9,463 nucleotides of DNA. Source: Lentisphaerota bacterium. Lineage in GTDB: Bacteria > Verrucomicrobiota > Kiritimatiellia > RFP12 > UBA1067. The stretch's first letter is position 1, and each line of letters opens with the position of its first letter. Shown in pieces: positions 1 through 6,974 of the stretch. Made by a program: the position numbers and the translations under genes. Under the pieces are notes generated by a model. It saw only the letters and a list, made by a program, of their open reading frames with translations. It was not told the DNA's origin and ran no database searches. The stretch spans positions 1 to 9,463 of the forward strand of contig SUVZ01000121.1 in NCBI GenBank assembly GCA_015061765.1. The letters are read 5' to 3'.

Positions 1-583
1 GCATGTTCCCGGTCAGCCGGACACGTGCGCCAAGGGGTATGGATGTGGTCGAAAGATTGTTTGTGCCGATTGTCAGCGACGCACACAATATTGAAGCACC
101 GTCCTTAACGAAAAACTGGATGAATGAAGCGTCGATTTCATCTCTGCGGATGAGAACAAGAGTTCCTTCAACGATCACAGTATTACTGATGGAGTCGCGC
201 TTTACAAGTTCAGCAATGGTAGTTTTCTCCGGTGGAGGGAGTGAACCTTTGCCGAGATGTACGACCTGGCGTACGCTTTCGTGTATGTCGCCGTTGTCAT
301 GTCGTACCAATTCGCCAGATGCGGCCACTCGATCCCCGCGGTAGACTCCGAAAGACTTGCATGAGAACAGGTAATGGTGCCGTCCTTCCTTATCCTCAAT
401 GGCAAAATCCTTTTTGTTGTTGGTAGTGGTGACGGTGCCCGTACAGCAGAACGTACCGATGTTTTCAACGGCCATGGGACGAATCGGCAACGGCATCCCG
501 GCATTGGCGGCGGATGGGTAGGATAGCGCCGTCAATATTGCAAAAAGGCAGGTGGATGCTATTTCTTTTAGGTGGAAAAACAT
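1..583 (-). CDS. Exported OB-fold-repeat protein, probable sensor N-terminus (partial)
   Basis: The gene reads leftward from an ATG at 583-581, and the frame stays open for 194 codons to the window edge, so the C-terminus is missing. An in-frame TAA lies directly upstream of the ATG. The first 28 residues form a clear signal peptide: MFFHLKE, a hydrophobic core, then an AANA cleavage site. The mature part shows two similar beta-rich units. One covers about residues 45-92 and ends GDRVAASGEL. The other covers about 135-194 and ends GARVRLTGNM. A PPPEKTTIAEL linker separates them. This alternation (GTV, short beta strands, a D-G turn, then G-x-x-V-x-x-x-G) is typical of OB-fold-like periplasmic domains that precede histidine kinases or other sensors in Verrucomicrobiota-like and Acidobacteria genomes. 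No kinase or DNA-binding domain is visible, so the regulator role rests on this fold and on the divergent position beside a glycosidase operon. A secreted non-sensor protein is possible. Confidence 0.7.
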   Translation of the reverse strand, partial: MFFHLKEIASTCLFAILTALSYPSAANAGMPLPIRPMAVENIGTFCCTGTVTTTNNKKDFAIEDKEGRHHYLFSCKSFGVYRGDRVAASGELVRHDNGDIHESVRQVVHLGKGSLPPPEKTTIAELVKRDSISNTVIVEGTLVLIRRDEIDASFIQFFVKDGASILCASLTIGTNNLSTTSIPLGARVRLTGNM

Positions 584-591
584 TTATGGAT

Positions 592-620
592 ATGATATTT
601 GATGTATCATATGATGTCAA
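592..620 (-). promoter_or_regulatory. Sigma70-type promoter of the minus-strand sensor gene
   Basis: On the minus strand a perfect -35 TTGACA (620-615) is followed by a 17-base spacer and a -10 TATCAT (597-592, five of six matches to consensus). Only eight bases separate the -10 from the ATG at 583. Transcription would therefore start at or within about two bases of the start codon. No Shine-Dalgarno lies between, so a leaderless transcript is predicted. Confidence 0.6.
606..615. repeat. 10-bp perfect palindrome inside the minus-strand promoter
   Basis: ATCATATGAT is its own reverse complement. It falls within the spacer and touches the -35 element of the minus-strand promoter, where a bound dimeric repressor would block RNA polymerase. 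It may also occur by chance in AT-rich DNA. The operator role is inferred. Confidence 0.35.
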
Positions 621-625
621 TAGCT

Positions 626-651
626 CGCGATTATACTTTGGTATAATAGCG
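626..651. repeat. 11-bp imperfect inverted repeat over the operon -10, candidate operator
   Basis: The arms CGCGATTATAC (626-636) and GTATAATAGCG (641-651) pair at 10 of 11 positions around a TTTG centre. The right arm contains the TATAAT of the plus-strand promoter, and the left arm gives a TATAAT on the minus strand. This could be a dimeric regulator site or simply two back-to-back -10 elements. The symmetry extends beyond the -10 hexamers (CGCG against AGCG), which favours a binding site. Confidence 0.4.
639..647 (+). promoter_or_regulatory. Extended -10 promoter of the glycosidase operon
   Basis: TGGTATAAT matches the extended -10 consensus (TG, one base, TATAAT). There is no good -35 hexamer 16-18 bases upstream, as expected for an extended -10 promoter or one needing an activator. 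The predicted start near 653-655 leaves a leader of about 63 bases before the GH2 ATG at 717. A second TATAAT at 670-675 has no TG extension and no -35, so it is the weaker candidate. Confidence 0.5.
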
Positions 652-662
652 CAAAATAAACC

Positions 663-695
663 TCAAATATATAATGTTGCCCTTTCTTTATTTGA
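663..695 (+). repeat. 7-bp inverted repeat in the operon leader
   Basis: TCAAATA (663-669) and TATTTGA (689-695) are perfect reverse complements 19 bases apart, between the predicted transcription start and the Shine-Dalgarno of the GH2 gene. The pairing is AT-rich and weak as an RNA stem. It could be an operator pair or chance. Confidence 0.25.
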
Positions 696-716
696 AAAAA
701 TCTGGAGAATAGCTGC

Positions 717-2978
717 ATGAAAGTCACTGCCTTAGGAAAAAACATGTTGTGCATGATGTGCACAGCAGGCGTGGCTTTGTTCTCTTATATATGCAACGGA
801 TCGTCGATGCTGTTGGAAGGGTGGGAGTTTTCTCGGGATGGAAAGTCTTGGGAGCGCGTGAGAATTCCTCACGATTGGGCAATTACCGGCGAATTCAATC
901 GCACGAACGATCTGCAGCATGTGATGATTGTCCAGGATGGAGAACGCATCGCCCGCGACCATACCGGGCGCACCGGCGGTTTGCCATGGGTGGGAGAAGG
1001 CTGGTATCGCAGACTTGTTTCGCTCCCAGAAAACGCAAAAGAAGCGGAACTTGTGTTTGATGGCGCGATGTCCAATCCTACCGTGTATTCCGATGGCGAG
1101 AAAATTGGAGGATGTGAATCGGGGTATGTTCCATTTGTCGTGAAGATACCGATCAAGCGCAAACAGCTGATAACCGTCCGCCTGCAAAACAAGCCTCTCA
1201 GTTCAAGGTGGTATCCGGGTGCGGGCCTCTACCGTCCGGTTTGGTTGCGCGTAGATCCGAGGTCCAGAAACGAAGATGTGTTTGTGTGGACTGAGCGCAT
1301 TGAGAACGGCAAGGCCTATATGCGCGTCAGGAGCGCAGACGGCGAGCGCGGTTTTGTGGTCGAGAACCCTAGGTTGTGGACTCCTGAAACTCCGCATCTG
1401 TACAAGCTTGAACCTGAAGGAATCCGGTACGGGATTCGGACCGTTTCCTGGACGGACGGATGCTTTAGACTCAACGGCGTAAAGCGTAAGTTCAAGGGTG
1501 TATGTCTGCACCATGATCTGGGGCCGATCGGGACGGCGTTCAACAAATCGGCATTCCGTCGGCAGATACGTCTGCTCAAGGAGATGGGCTGCGATTCGAT
1601 CCGTACCGCCCACAACATGCCATGCAGGTGGCAGATGGACATCTGTGACGAAGAGGGGATGATGGTGATGGCGGAGTCGTTCGATGAATGGCGCAAGCCA
1701 AAATGCAAGAACGGCTATAATCTTGTCTTCGACAGATGCTGGAGGCAAGATCTTGAAACGCTTGTCCGCTTCTTCCGCAACCATCCATCCGTTGTGATGT
1801 GGTCGATAGGGAATGAGATCAATGAACAGTCGGATCCGGCATCCATCGGGCTGTGCAGGGAGATGCAGGCGCTTTGTCATCGCTTCGACCATACGCGTCC
1901 GGTGACGCAGGGGTTGGATCGTCTGAGGCCAGCGATCGATAACGGTTTTGTATCGGCAATGGATGTTCCGGGACTGAACTACCGTCTTCAGTTCTATCAG
2001 GAGGCCTGGACCAATTCCCGCCATCGCATAGTGCTCGGCTCAGAGACTGCTTCAACCGTTTCAAGCAGAGGTGTGTATAAGTTTCCCGTCACAGAGACGA
2101 AGAATGCGACATGGGATGACGGGCAGTGCTGCTCGTATGACCTTGGATGCTGTTCGTGGAGCAATCTGCCGGATGATGATTTCGCCATTCAGGACGACAA
2201 TCCTTGGACGATTGGTGAATTTGTCTGGACGGGCTTCGACTACCTTGGCGAGCCTACGCCGTACAAGGAGTATTGGCCGTCGCGCTCGGCCTATTTCGGC
2301 ATATTCGATCTTGCGGGCCTTCCGAAGGATCGATATTGGCTGTACCGCAGCAGATGGAACGAGGCCTCTCCTACCGTTCACATCCTGCCGCATTGGACGT
2401 GCCCCGGACGTGAAGGCAAAGTCACTCCCGTGTACTGCTACACGTCGTATCCTTCGGCGGAGCTTTTCGTGAACGGCAGGTCGCAGGGGCGGAAGACGAA
2501 AGATCCGAAGTCGCGTCTTGACCGCTACCGCTTGCGCTGGAATGATGTTGTGTATCAGCCAGGCGAATTGAAAGTTGTCGCATACGATGCGAACGGCAAG
2601 GTGTCCGGCGAAAGAGTTATCCATACTGCTGGAAAGCCCTCTGAGCTTGCCGTATCGGCGGATAGGGTGGTGCTTACGGCACCGTCATCAGGCGATACGC
2701 CGGATCTTGCTTTTGTTACGGTTGATGTGGTTGACGAAGATGGTAACCTGTGTCCGGACGCAGATTGCCGCCTACGGTTTGATACGGAAGGTGCCGTGGC
2801 GTTTCGCGCCGTCTGCAACGGCGATCCGACATCGATCGAGCGTTTTTCCAAGCCTTCCATGAAAGCGTTTGGTGGACGGCTTGTTGTGCTTGTCGAGGCG
2901 TTACGCAGTGGCATGGGAACACTCCATGTAACTTCGGATGGTCTTAAAGCGGCAACTGTCAAATTTATGGTGCAATAA
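717..2978 (+). CDS. Secreted glycoside hydrolase family 2, beta-galactosidase type
   Basis: This 753-residue enzyme is predicted to hydrolyse terminal beta-galactosides or a related beta-glycoside outside the cytoplasm. Residues 1-28 look like a signal peptide with a hydrophobic core at 10-26. The sugar-binding domain runs from about 32 to 180 and contains the family hallmarks IPHDW (50-54), GWYRR (95-99) and WYPGAGLYRPVWL (165-177). A short Ig-like domain follows to about 250. The TIM barrel then shows RLNGVKRKFKGVCLHHD, the acid/base Glu367 in WSIGNE, the nucleophile Glu443 in LGSETAS, and GEFVWTGFDYLGEP (500-513). A DUF4982-like sandwich (about 565-640, with AELFVNGRSQG) and a C-terminal Ig-like domain (about 640-753) complete it. 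The chosen start has GGAGA eight bases upstream (704-708). An alternative ATG at 744 would cut the positive part of the signal peptide. First gene of the operon, 12 bases before the next. Beta-galactosidase is the best guess, but GH2 subfamilies vary in substrate. Confidence 0.92.
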   Translation: MKVTALGKNMLCMMCTAGVALFSYICNGSSMLLEGWEFSRDGKSWERVRIPHDWAITGEFNRTNDLQHVMIVQDGERIARDHTGRTGGLPWVGEGWYRRLVSLPENAKEAELVFDGAMSNPTVYSDGEKIGGCESGYVPFVVKIPIKRKQLITVRLQNKPLSSRWYPGAGLYRPVWLRVDPRSRNEDVFVWTERIENGKAYMRVRSADGERGFVVENPRLWTPETPHLYKLEPEGIRYGIRTVSWTDGCFRLNGVKRKFKGVCLHHDLGPIGTAFNKSAFRRQIRLLKEMGCDSIRTAHNMPCRWQMDICDEEGMMVMAESFDEWRKPKCKNGYNLVFDRCWRQDLETLVRFFRNHPSVVMWSIGNEINEQSDPASIGLCREMQALCHRFDHTRPVTQGLDRLRPAIDNGFVSAMDVPGLNYRLQFYQEAWTNSRHRIVLGSETASTVSSRGVYKFPVTETKNATWDDGQCCSYDLGCCSWSNLPDDDFAIQDDNPWTIGEFVWTGFDYLGEPTPYKEYWPSRSAYFGIFDLAGLPKDRYWLYRSRWNEASPTVHILPHWTCPGREGKVTPVYCYTSYPSAELFVNGRSQGRKTKDPKSRLDRYRLRWNDVVYQPGELKVVAYDANGKVSGERVIHTAGKPSELAVSADRVVLTAPSSGDTPDLAFVTVDVVDEDGNLCPDADCRLRFDTEGAVAFRAVCNGDPTSIERFSKPSMKAFGGRLVVLVEALRSGMGTLHVTSDGLKAATVKFMVQ

Positions 2979-2990
2979 GGAGGATAGAAG
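2977..2990 (+). promoter_or_regulatory. Strong ribosome binding site overlapping the GH2 stop codon
   Basis: AAGGAGGA begins inside the TAA stop of the GH2 gene and lies six bases before the next ATG, implying translational coupling. The 18-base string AAGGAGGATAGAAGATGA (2977-2994) recurs exactly at 6961-6978 before the GH89 gene. Confidence 0.75.
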
Positions 2991-4862
2991 ATGATGCATG
3001 CGATTAGTAAAGAAATGTTCTGCGTTGGCGTAGTTGTGGCCAGTTGTTGCGCAACAGTGAGAGTGTCCGGCGCAAATTATGCGTTCCCGTCTGTCGGGGG
3101 TGATATTTCAAGTGCAGAAGCGTGGAATGGAATATTGCCCATTGGTGTTGCCATACCCGGTGAAGCTGACAGTATCGACATCTCCCAGCCTTCGGATGAA
3201 TACAAGATCACTCAAGATGTCACATTTGGAAACATCCGTTTTACAGGTGGGAGCGGTCTGTTTCTTGTTGATGCAACTGGCCGGGATGTCAATTTTACGA
3301 CTAATAAAAATGCTTTGTATACTTATACGTCGGCAAACGAAACAGGTCGTCATATCACATTGAAAGGGGGACATTGGAATTTGAATGGGGGTGAGTGGTT
3401 GGGAATAGACAGTCACAACACTTTTGAGTTGAGGGATTCATGCGTGTTGACGAATATTTCGACATGCTGGGCAACGATGTGGTCACAGTCCAGCGCGCAT
3501 CTTTCGCTGAAAAATGGTTCCAGCATCTTCTGCAATGAATTTAGGGTCGGAAATAAAAACTTTTCCGGCACTGTTGATATAAACGATGGCTCCAAAATCA
3601 TTGTTAAGAATAATTTTTATACCGATACTGGTGGAACAGTAACCGATGTGCTGAACTGTCACACAACGGTATCGGGAGAAGGTTCACTTATAGAAGCCAA
3701 GAATGTTTTTTTGGGATATAAAACAAGTGGTAACTATATCAAGGTTTGCGATGGTGCGACCATTCGCTGTGCCAGTTTCCTTATTAACAGTTCCAAAGGA
3801 AATGACAATCGTCTGGTGTTGAATAATGCCGCTCTTGATGTGGACGGTTTCATTTGGCTCAAAGATGGTGCAGCCAGGGGTTCAAAAAGTGGAATTGCTG
3901 CGACAAATTCGATCATATCGGTAAGTGCTTTCACAAATAGCTGTCAGTCGGCTTATTTGGATTTTCAGAATGTACAGTTCGAGTGCAATGGTGAATTTCA
4001 TCCATTCTATTATGGCAGATACGGTACGGTGCGATTTGGAGGTGGTAACGGAAATCTGCCAAGTTTCATGAAAAACCCTGTGATGCTTTTCGGAACCTCG
4101 CCAATTGGCCATACTTTGCTGATCGATGACGGCTTTATGTGGAAGAACGGTAACGGTGCATATACAAAAAAGATGATGCAGACGACCTCCAACTGTACAA
4201 TTCGCGTGTGCAACAATGCGAGTCTTGAATGGTCAACGCAGTTTTTCCTGGGGCATACCGATTTTGCCAATCAATGTCTGGATAACGTCGTTGAGATTCT
4301 TGATGGCGGCGACATGACTGCGAGTAGATTTTATATTGCAGGATCTGGAAATACTTTGGTGGTGAAAAATGGAACTTTACGCCTGACTGACGCCTCAGAA
4401 GGTATGGGTATCGGATACGAGCACAGCAATGCTAAATATACGCCAAGCGGAGCAAAGGTAGTGATTTCAGGAACTACACCAAAAATTGAAGCAGCAGGGA
4501 ATTGCTATCTGGAACAGGATTCGATACTCAAGTTTGAAATTCCAGCGCAGGGATATGCCGAAGGGTATGTCCCGTTTGAGGGACTTCGGCTCCTTTTCGA
4601 TAACACGGCGTCAATCAGGGTTGATTGCGAGGATTATTTGGCGGCGGGTGGCGGTGTGCTTACGCTCATGAAGTTCAAACTGCTTCCAAAATGGGATAAT
4701 GTTGAAGCACTGCTTGCCCAATGGCTGCAAGCGCAAAGTGAAGCAATGCCGCTTCCACGGTGCAGTCTCAAGTATGTAGTTAAGAATGATGATGCAACAC
4801 ATCCTCATCATATTTTGCTCCGTGCACTTCCTCCAATGGGTTTGAGAATGGTCATCAGATAA
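2991..4862 (+). CDS. Secreted beta-solenoid-like protein of unknown function
   Basis: I do not recognise a characterised family in this 623-residue protein. Residues 1-28 form a signal peptide with cleavage after VSGA. From about 70 to 510 the chain is a loose repeat of short beta strands and turns: a small-residue strand, then dG-s/a (NGSS 175-178, NDGSK 198-202, CDGAT 253-257, KNGT 459-462), then a strand and a F-x-h-G step (FRVG 184-187, FFLG 418-421, FYIAG 447-451). This resembles the repeats associated with autotransporter (T5SS) and PEP-CTERM proteins and parallel beta-helices. A non-repetitive C-terminal part (about 520-623) ends with PPMGLRMVIR. There is no outer-membrane barrel, PEP-CTERM anchor, LPXTG or visible catalytic motif. 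ATG 2991 and ATG 2994 are both possible starts. The gene is clearly AT-richer than its neighbours. Its operon position suggests glycan binding, adhesion or a polysaccharide lyase-like fold, all inferred. Confidence 0.85.
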   Translation: MMHAISKEMFCVGVVVASCCATVRVSGANYAFPSVGGDISSAEAWNGILPIGVAIPGEADSIDISQPSDEYKITQDVTFGNIRFTGGSGLFLVDATGRDVNFTTNKNALYTYTSANETGRHITLKGGHWNLNGGEWLGIDSHNTFELRDSCVLTNISTCWATMWSQSSAHLSLKNGSSIFCNEFRVGNKNFSGTVDINDGSKIIVKNNFYTDTGGTVTDVLNCHTTVSGEGSLIEAKNVFLGYKTSGNYIKVCDGATIRCASFLINSSKGNDNRLVLNNAALDVDGFIWLKDGAARGSKSGIAATNSIISVSAFTNSCQSAYLDFQNVQFECNGEFHPFYYGRYGTVRFGGGNGNLPSFMKNPVMLFGTSPIGHTLLIDDGFMWKNGNGAYTKKMMQTTSNCTIRVCNNASLEWSTQFFLGHTDFANQCLDNVVEILDGGDMTASRFYIAGSGNTLVVKNGTLRLTDASEGMGIGYEHSNAKYTPSGAKVVISGTTPKIEAAGNCYLEQDSILKFEIPAQGYAEGYVPFEGLRLLFDNTASIRVDCEDYLAAGGGVLTLMKFKLLPKWDNVEALLAQWLQAQSEAMPLPRCSLKYVVKNDDATHPHHILLRALPPMGLRMVIR

Positions 4863-4863
4863 A

Positions 4864-4867
4864 GGAG
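4864..4867 (+). promoter_or_regulatory. Shine-Dalgarno that decides the DUF4838 start
   Basis: GGAG lies just after the stop codon of the solenoid gene. It is one base from the ATG at 4869, too close for initiation, but seven bases from the ATG at 4875. The second in-frame ATG (4875) is therefore preferred. Confidence 0.65.
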
Positions 4868-4874
4868 AATGGTG

Positions 4875-6944
4875 ATGGGTATAAAATATGCAATTGCAAT
4901 TTCAGTTCTGGCTGTAAATGTCGCGCTTCTGGCGAAGGAATATAGAGGTGTGGTCATTGTGTTGCCGGAACGGCCGACGTTCAGCGAAGGATTTGCAGCC
5001 AAGGAATTGCAGTACCATCTTGAAAAAGCAACGAATAAGATCGTGCCGGTCCTGCCTGAGTCCAAGGCTGATGAAGGTGGGAATAGGTTCTATGTCGGCA
5101 ATGTGAACGCTTTGACAAATGCGGGGTGCCGTTATGCCGATTTCCTTGCCGAGGAACGCTTGGTTAAAGGCGTCAATGGCGATGTGTATCTTGTTGGTGG
5201 TGAACAGCGGGATCTTGACAAACGTGTGAGCACGTCCGGATACAAGAGATCGTATGGACTTGCTGGCGGCGGTACGCTGTATGCCGTTTATGATTTTCTT
5301 GAAAAAGAGATGGGGGTTAGATGGATTTGGCCGGGGGAATTAGGTGAGGTGATTCCTCGAAAGGCGATTCCATTGATGGATGGGGTGGAGAGGCGAGGAC
5401 GGGAACCGCTTCTGAAGCGTATGCTGCGTGGAGATCTTGAAGGATCGAGACGCATTTCCATTGCCAACAGATTATGGGGTTGGAAACATCCGGTGAACGC
5501 CCGTCGGGCAATGGAGGCGAAGCGGCTGTGGCTTACCCGTAACCGTACAGGTTCGCGACGTGATTTCATGTTTGGTCATGCCTTTACCGACTGGCACAAG
5601 CGCTTCAAAGACCGTCCGGAAGTGTTTGCGATGCAGCCGACAGGGCTCCGTGGGCGTTTTGCCGGCACGGATGCCGAAGATGACATAAACAAATACTATC
5701 CGCTTTGTGTCGCCAATCCCGAGGTTCATGACATCATAGTTGCTGGATGGACTCAAAGCAACAAGGGGCGATTTGCTCTGAATGTTCAGCCTCCCTACAT
5801 TAATTGCTGCGAAAACGATTCTGCTGCGTTTTGCATCTGCTCGAAATGCCGTTCGTGGGATGCCGCAGATCCGCTTTTTGACAAGTCGCCATACTGGTCG
5901 GGTGCAATAAAGGATGTTACAACCAAAGACCGGTTTGCCATGTGCAAGATTGTGTGGGAAGGTGAAGGGGAGTTGGCCCGTGGACACAATCCGCCTTCCG
6001 TCACGGACAGATATGTCCGGTTTTACAATGCCGTTCTTGAAAAGGCCCGGGCTGTGCATCCGTTGGCGGAAGTCTGCGCTTACGCCTATGTGAATTATCG
6101 TGAACCTCCCAAGGAAGTTCGAGTCTCCGATGGTGTAGTCATTTCATATGTGCCGGCCATTTCATTCCCGTACGCAAAAGAGAGCAGTGAGGTGTTCCGA
6201 AAAGCATGGGCAGGATGGAATAAAATGGGCGCCACTCAGATGTTCTACCGTCCAAACTACATGCATAACGGCGGCAATATGCCGTATTCATCGGCGAAAC
6301 GCATGGCAGATGACATGAACTTCGCGTATGCACACGGGATGATTGCAATCGACCAGGATTCGCTCAACGGAGCGTGGAGCGCACAGGCGATGAAAAACTA
6401 TGTGGCGGCGCGCGTTCTCCGTGAACCAGATGCCACCTACGGGAAAATGTCTGCGGAATTCTATTCTGCATTCGGCGCGGCGGCTGAGCAGGTGCGTGAA
6501 TACTGTGAGATGCTTGAAGCGTTGAATGACAGGTTCTCCAAGGATGAATGGGCTGAAATCGGCAAGCGCAACCGCACCGTGCACGGGGGTGTTGGCGGCA
6601 GCGGGCCGACTTTCGCTCTCACTGCCGCCGATCTCTATTCTGAAGAATGGTTTGCCGCCGCCGATGCGTTGTTGGTGTCTGCAAGTGCAAAAGTCGCGGG
6701 ACAGGAGAAGGCGCGTGTGGAATTTCTCCGTAAAGGTTTGAAGGATGGGCTGTACACATATCGTACGCGCGTCGCTCAGAAGACCGGAGATGCGGCGGTG
6801 TTCAAGGCGGCATTCAAGAATCTTGTTGAATATCGGGCTTCGATAGAGGCGGATAACGTGCTGGAGTTGGCGCATTTTTGCGATATGGAAGCGAGCTATA
6901 GCGGTTGGCCGCATGCTCAGCAGAGATATTATCTCCAGAAGTGA
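4875..6944 (+). CDS. DUF4838 domain protein, probable glycoside hydrolase-like enzyme
   Basis: The protein has 689 residues from ATG 4875. The frame also has an ATG at 4869, and residue numbers here count from that one. A signal peptide spans about 3-22 (cleavage near LLA). The N-terminal alpha/beta domain (about 25-170) resembles the accessory domain of GH20 and GH67 enzymes: FAAKELQYHLEKAT, then GGGTLYAVYDFLEKEMGVRW and WPGELGEVIP, a hallmark stretch of the DUF4838 group. The central DUF4838 TIM-barrel-like region (about 230-510) contains VQPPYINCCENDSAAFC and the C-x-C-x-x-C cluster CICSKC (322-327), which is characteristic and may hold a metal or structural site. Acidic residues nearby (Glu315, Asp317) and in IDQDSLN (494-500) are candidate catalytic residues. 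The C-terminal part (about 510-691) is helical. Placed between a solenoid gene and GH89, it is probably another step in degrading the same glycan. The reaction is unknown, so no substrate is assigned. Confidence 0.85.
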   Translation: MGIKYAIAISVLAVNVALLAKEYRGVVIVLPERPTFSEGFAAKELQYHLEKATNKIVPVLPESKADEGGNRFYVGNVNALTNAGCRYADFLAEERLVKGVNGDVYLVGGEQRDLDKRVSTSGYKRSYGLAGGGTLYAVYDFLEKEMGVRWIWPGELGEVIPRKAIPLMDGVERRGREPLLKRMLRGDLEGSRRISIANRLWGWKHPVNARRAMEAKRLWLTRNRTGSRRDFMFGHAFTDWHKRFKDRPEVFAMQPTGLRGRFAGTDAEDDINKYYPLCVANPEVHDIIVAGWTQSNKGRFALNVQPPYINCCENDSAAFCICSKCRSWDAADPLFDKSPYWSGAIKDVTTKDRFAMCKIVWEGEGELARGHNPPSVTDRYVRFYNAVLEKARAVHPLAEVCAYAYVNYREPPKEVRVSDGVVISYVPAISFPYAKESSEVFRKAWAGWNKMGATQMFYRPNYMHNGGNMPYSSAKRMADDMNFAYAHGMIAIDQDSLNGAWSAQAMKNYVAARVLREPDATYGKMSAEFYSAFGAAAEQVREYCEMLEALNDRFSKDEWAEIGKRNRTVHGGVGGSGPTFALTAADLYSEEWFAAADALLVSASAKVAGQEKARVEFLRKGLKDGLYTYRTRVAQKTGDAAVFKAAFKNLVEYRASIEADNVLELAHFCDMEASYSGWPHAQQRYYLQK

Positions 6945-6960
6945 TGGTAAAAGGTAGTTA

Positions 6961-6974
6961 AAGGAGGATAGAAG
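6961..6974 (+). promoter_or_regulatory. Strong ribosome binding site of the GH89 gene
   Basis: GGAGG at 6963-6967 lies seven bases before the ATG at 6975. The surrounding 18 bases (6961-6978) are identical to those at the start of the solenoid gene (2977-2994), including the first base after the ATG. Confidence 0.75.

Noticed and set aside
202..504. Minus-strand frame giving a 100-residue arginine- and serine-rich protein
   Set aside because: It overlaps the sensor gene in another frame. The sensor frame has a signal peptide, repeated beta units and a promoter, while this one has none of these.
514..720. Plus-strand 68-residue frame across the divergent promoter region
   Set aside because: It is antisense to the sensor signal peptide and covers both promoters. 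It has no Shine-Dalgarno and its sequence is not protein-like.
1203..2024. Long minus-strand open frame (273 residues) opposite the GH2 gene
   Set aside because: It is the mirror of the codon pattern of a well-supported GH2 gene. It has no recognisable domain and no upstream ribosome site.
2061..2624. Minus-strand 187-residue open frame
   Set aside because: It lies fully inside the GH2 gene in antisense, with no family resemblance.
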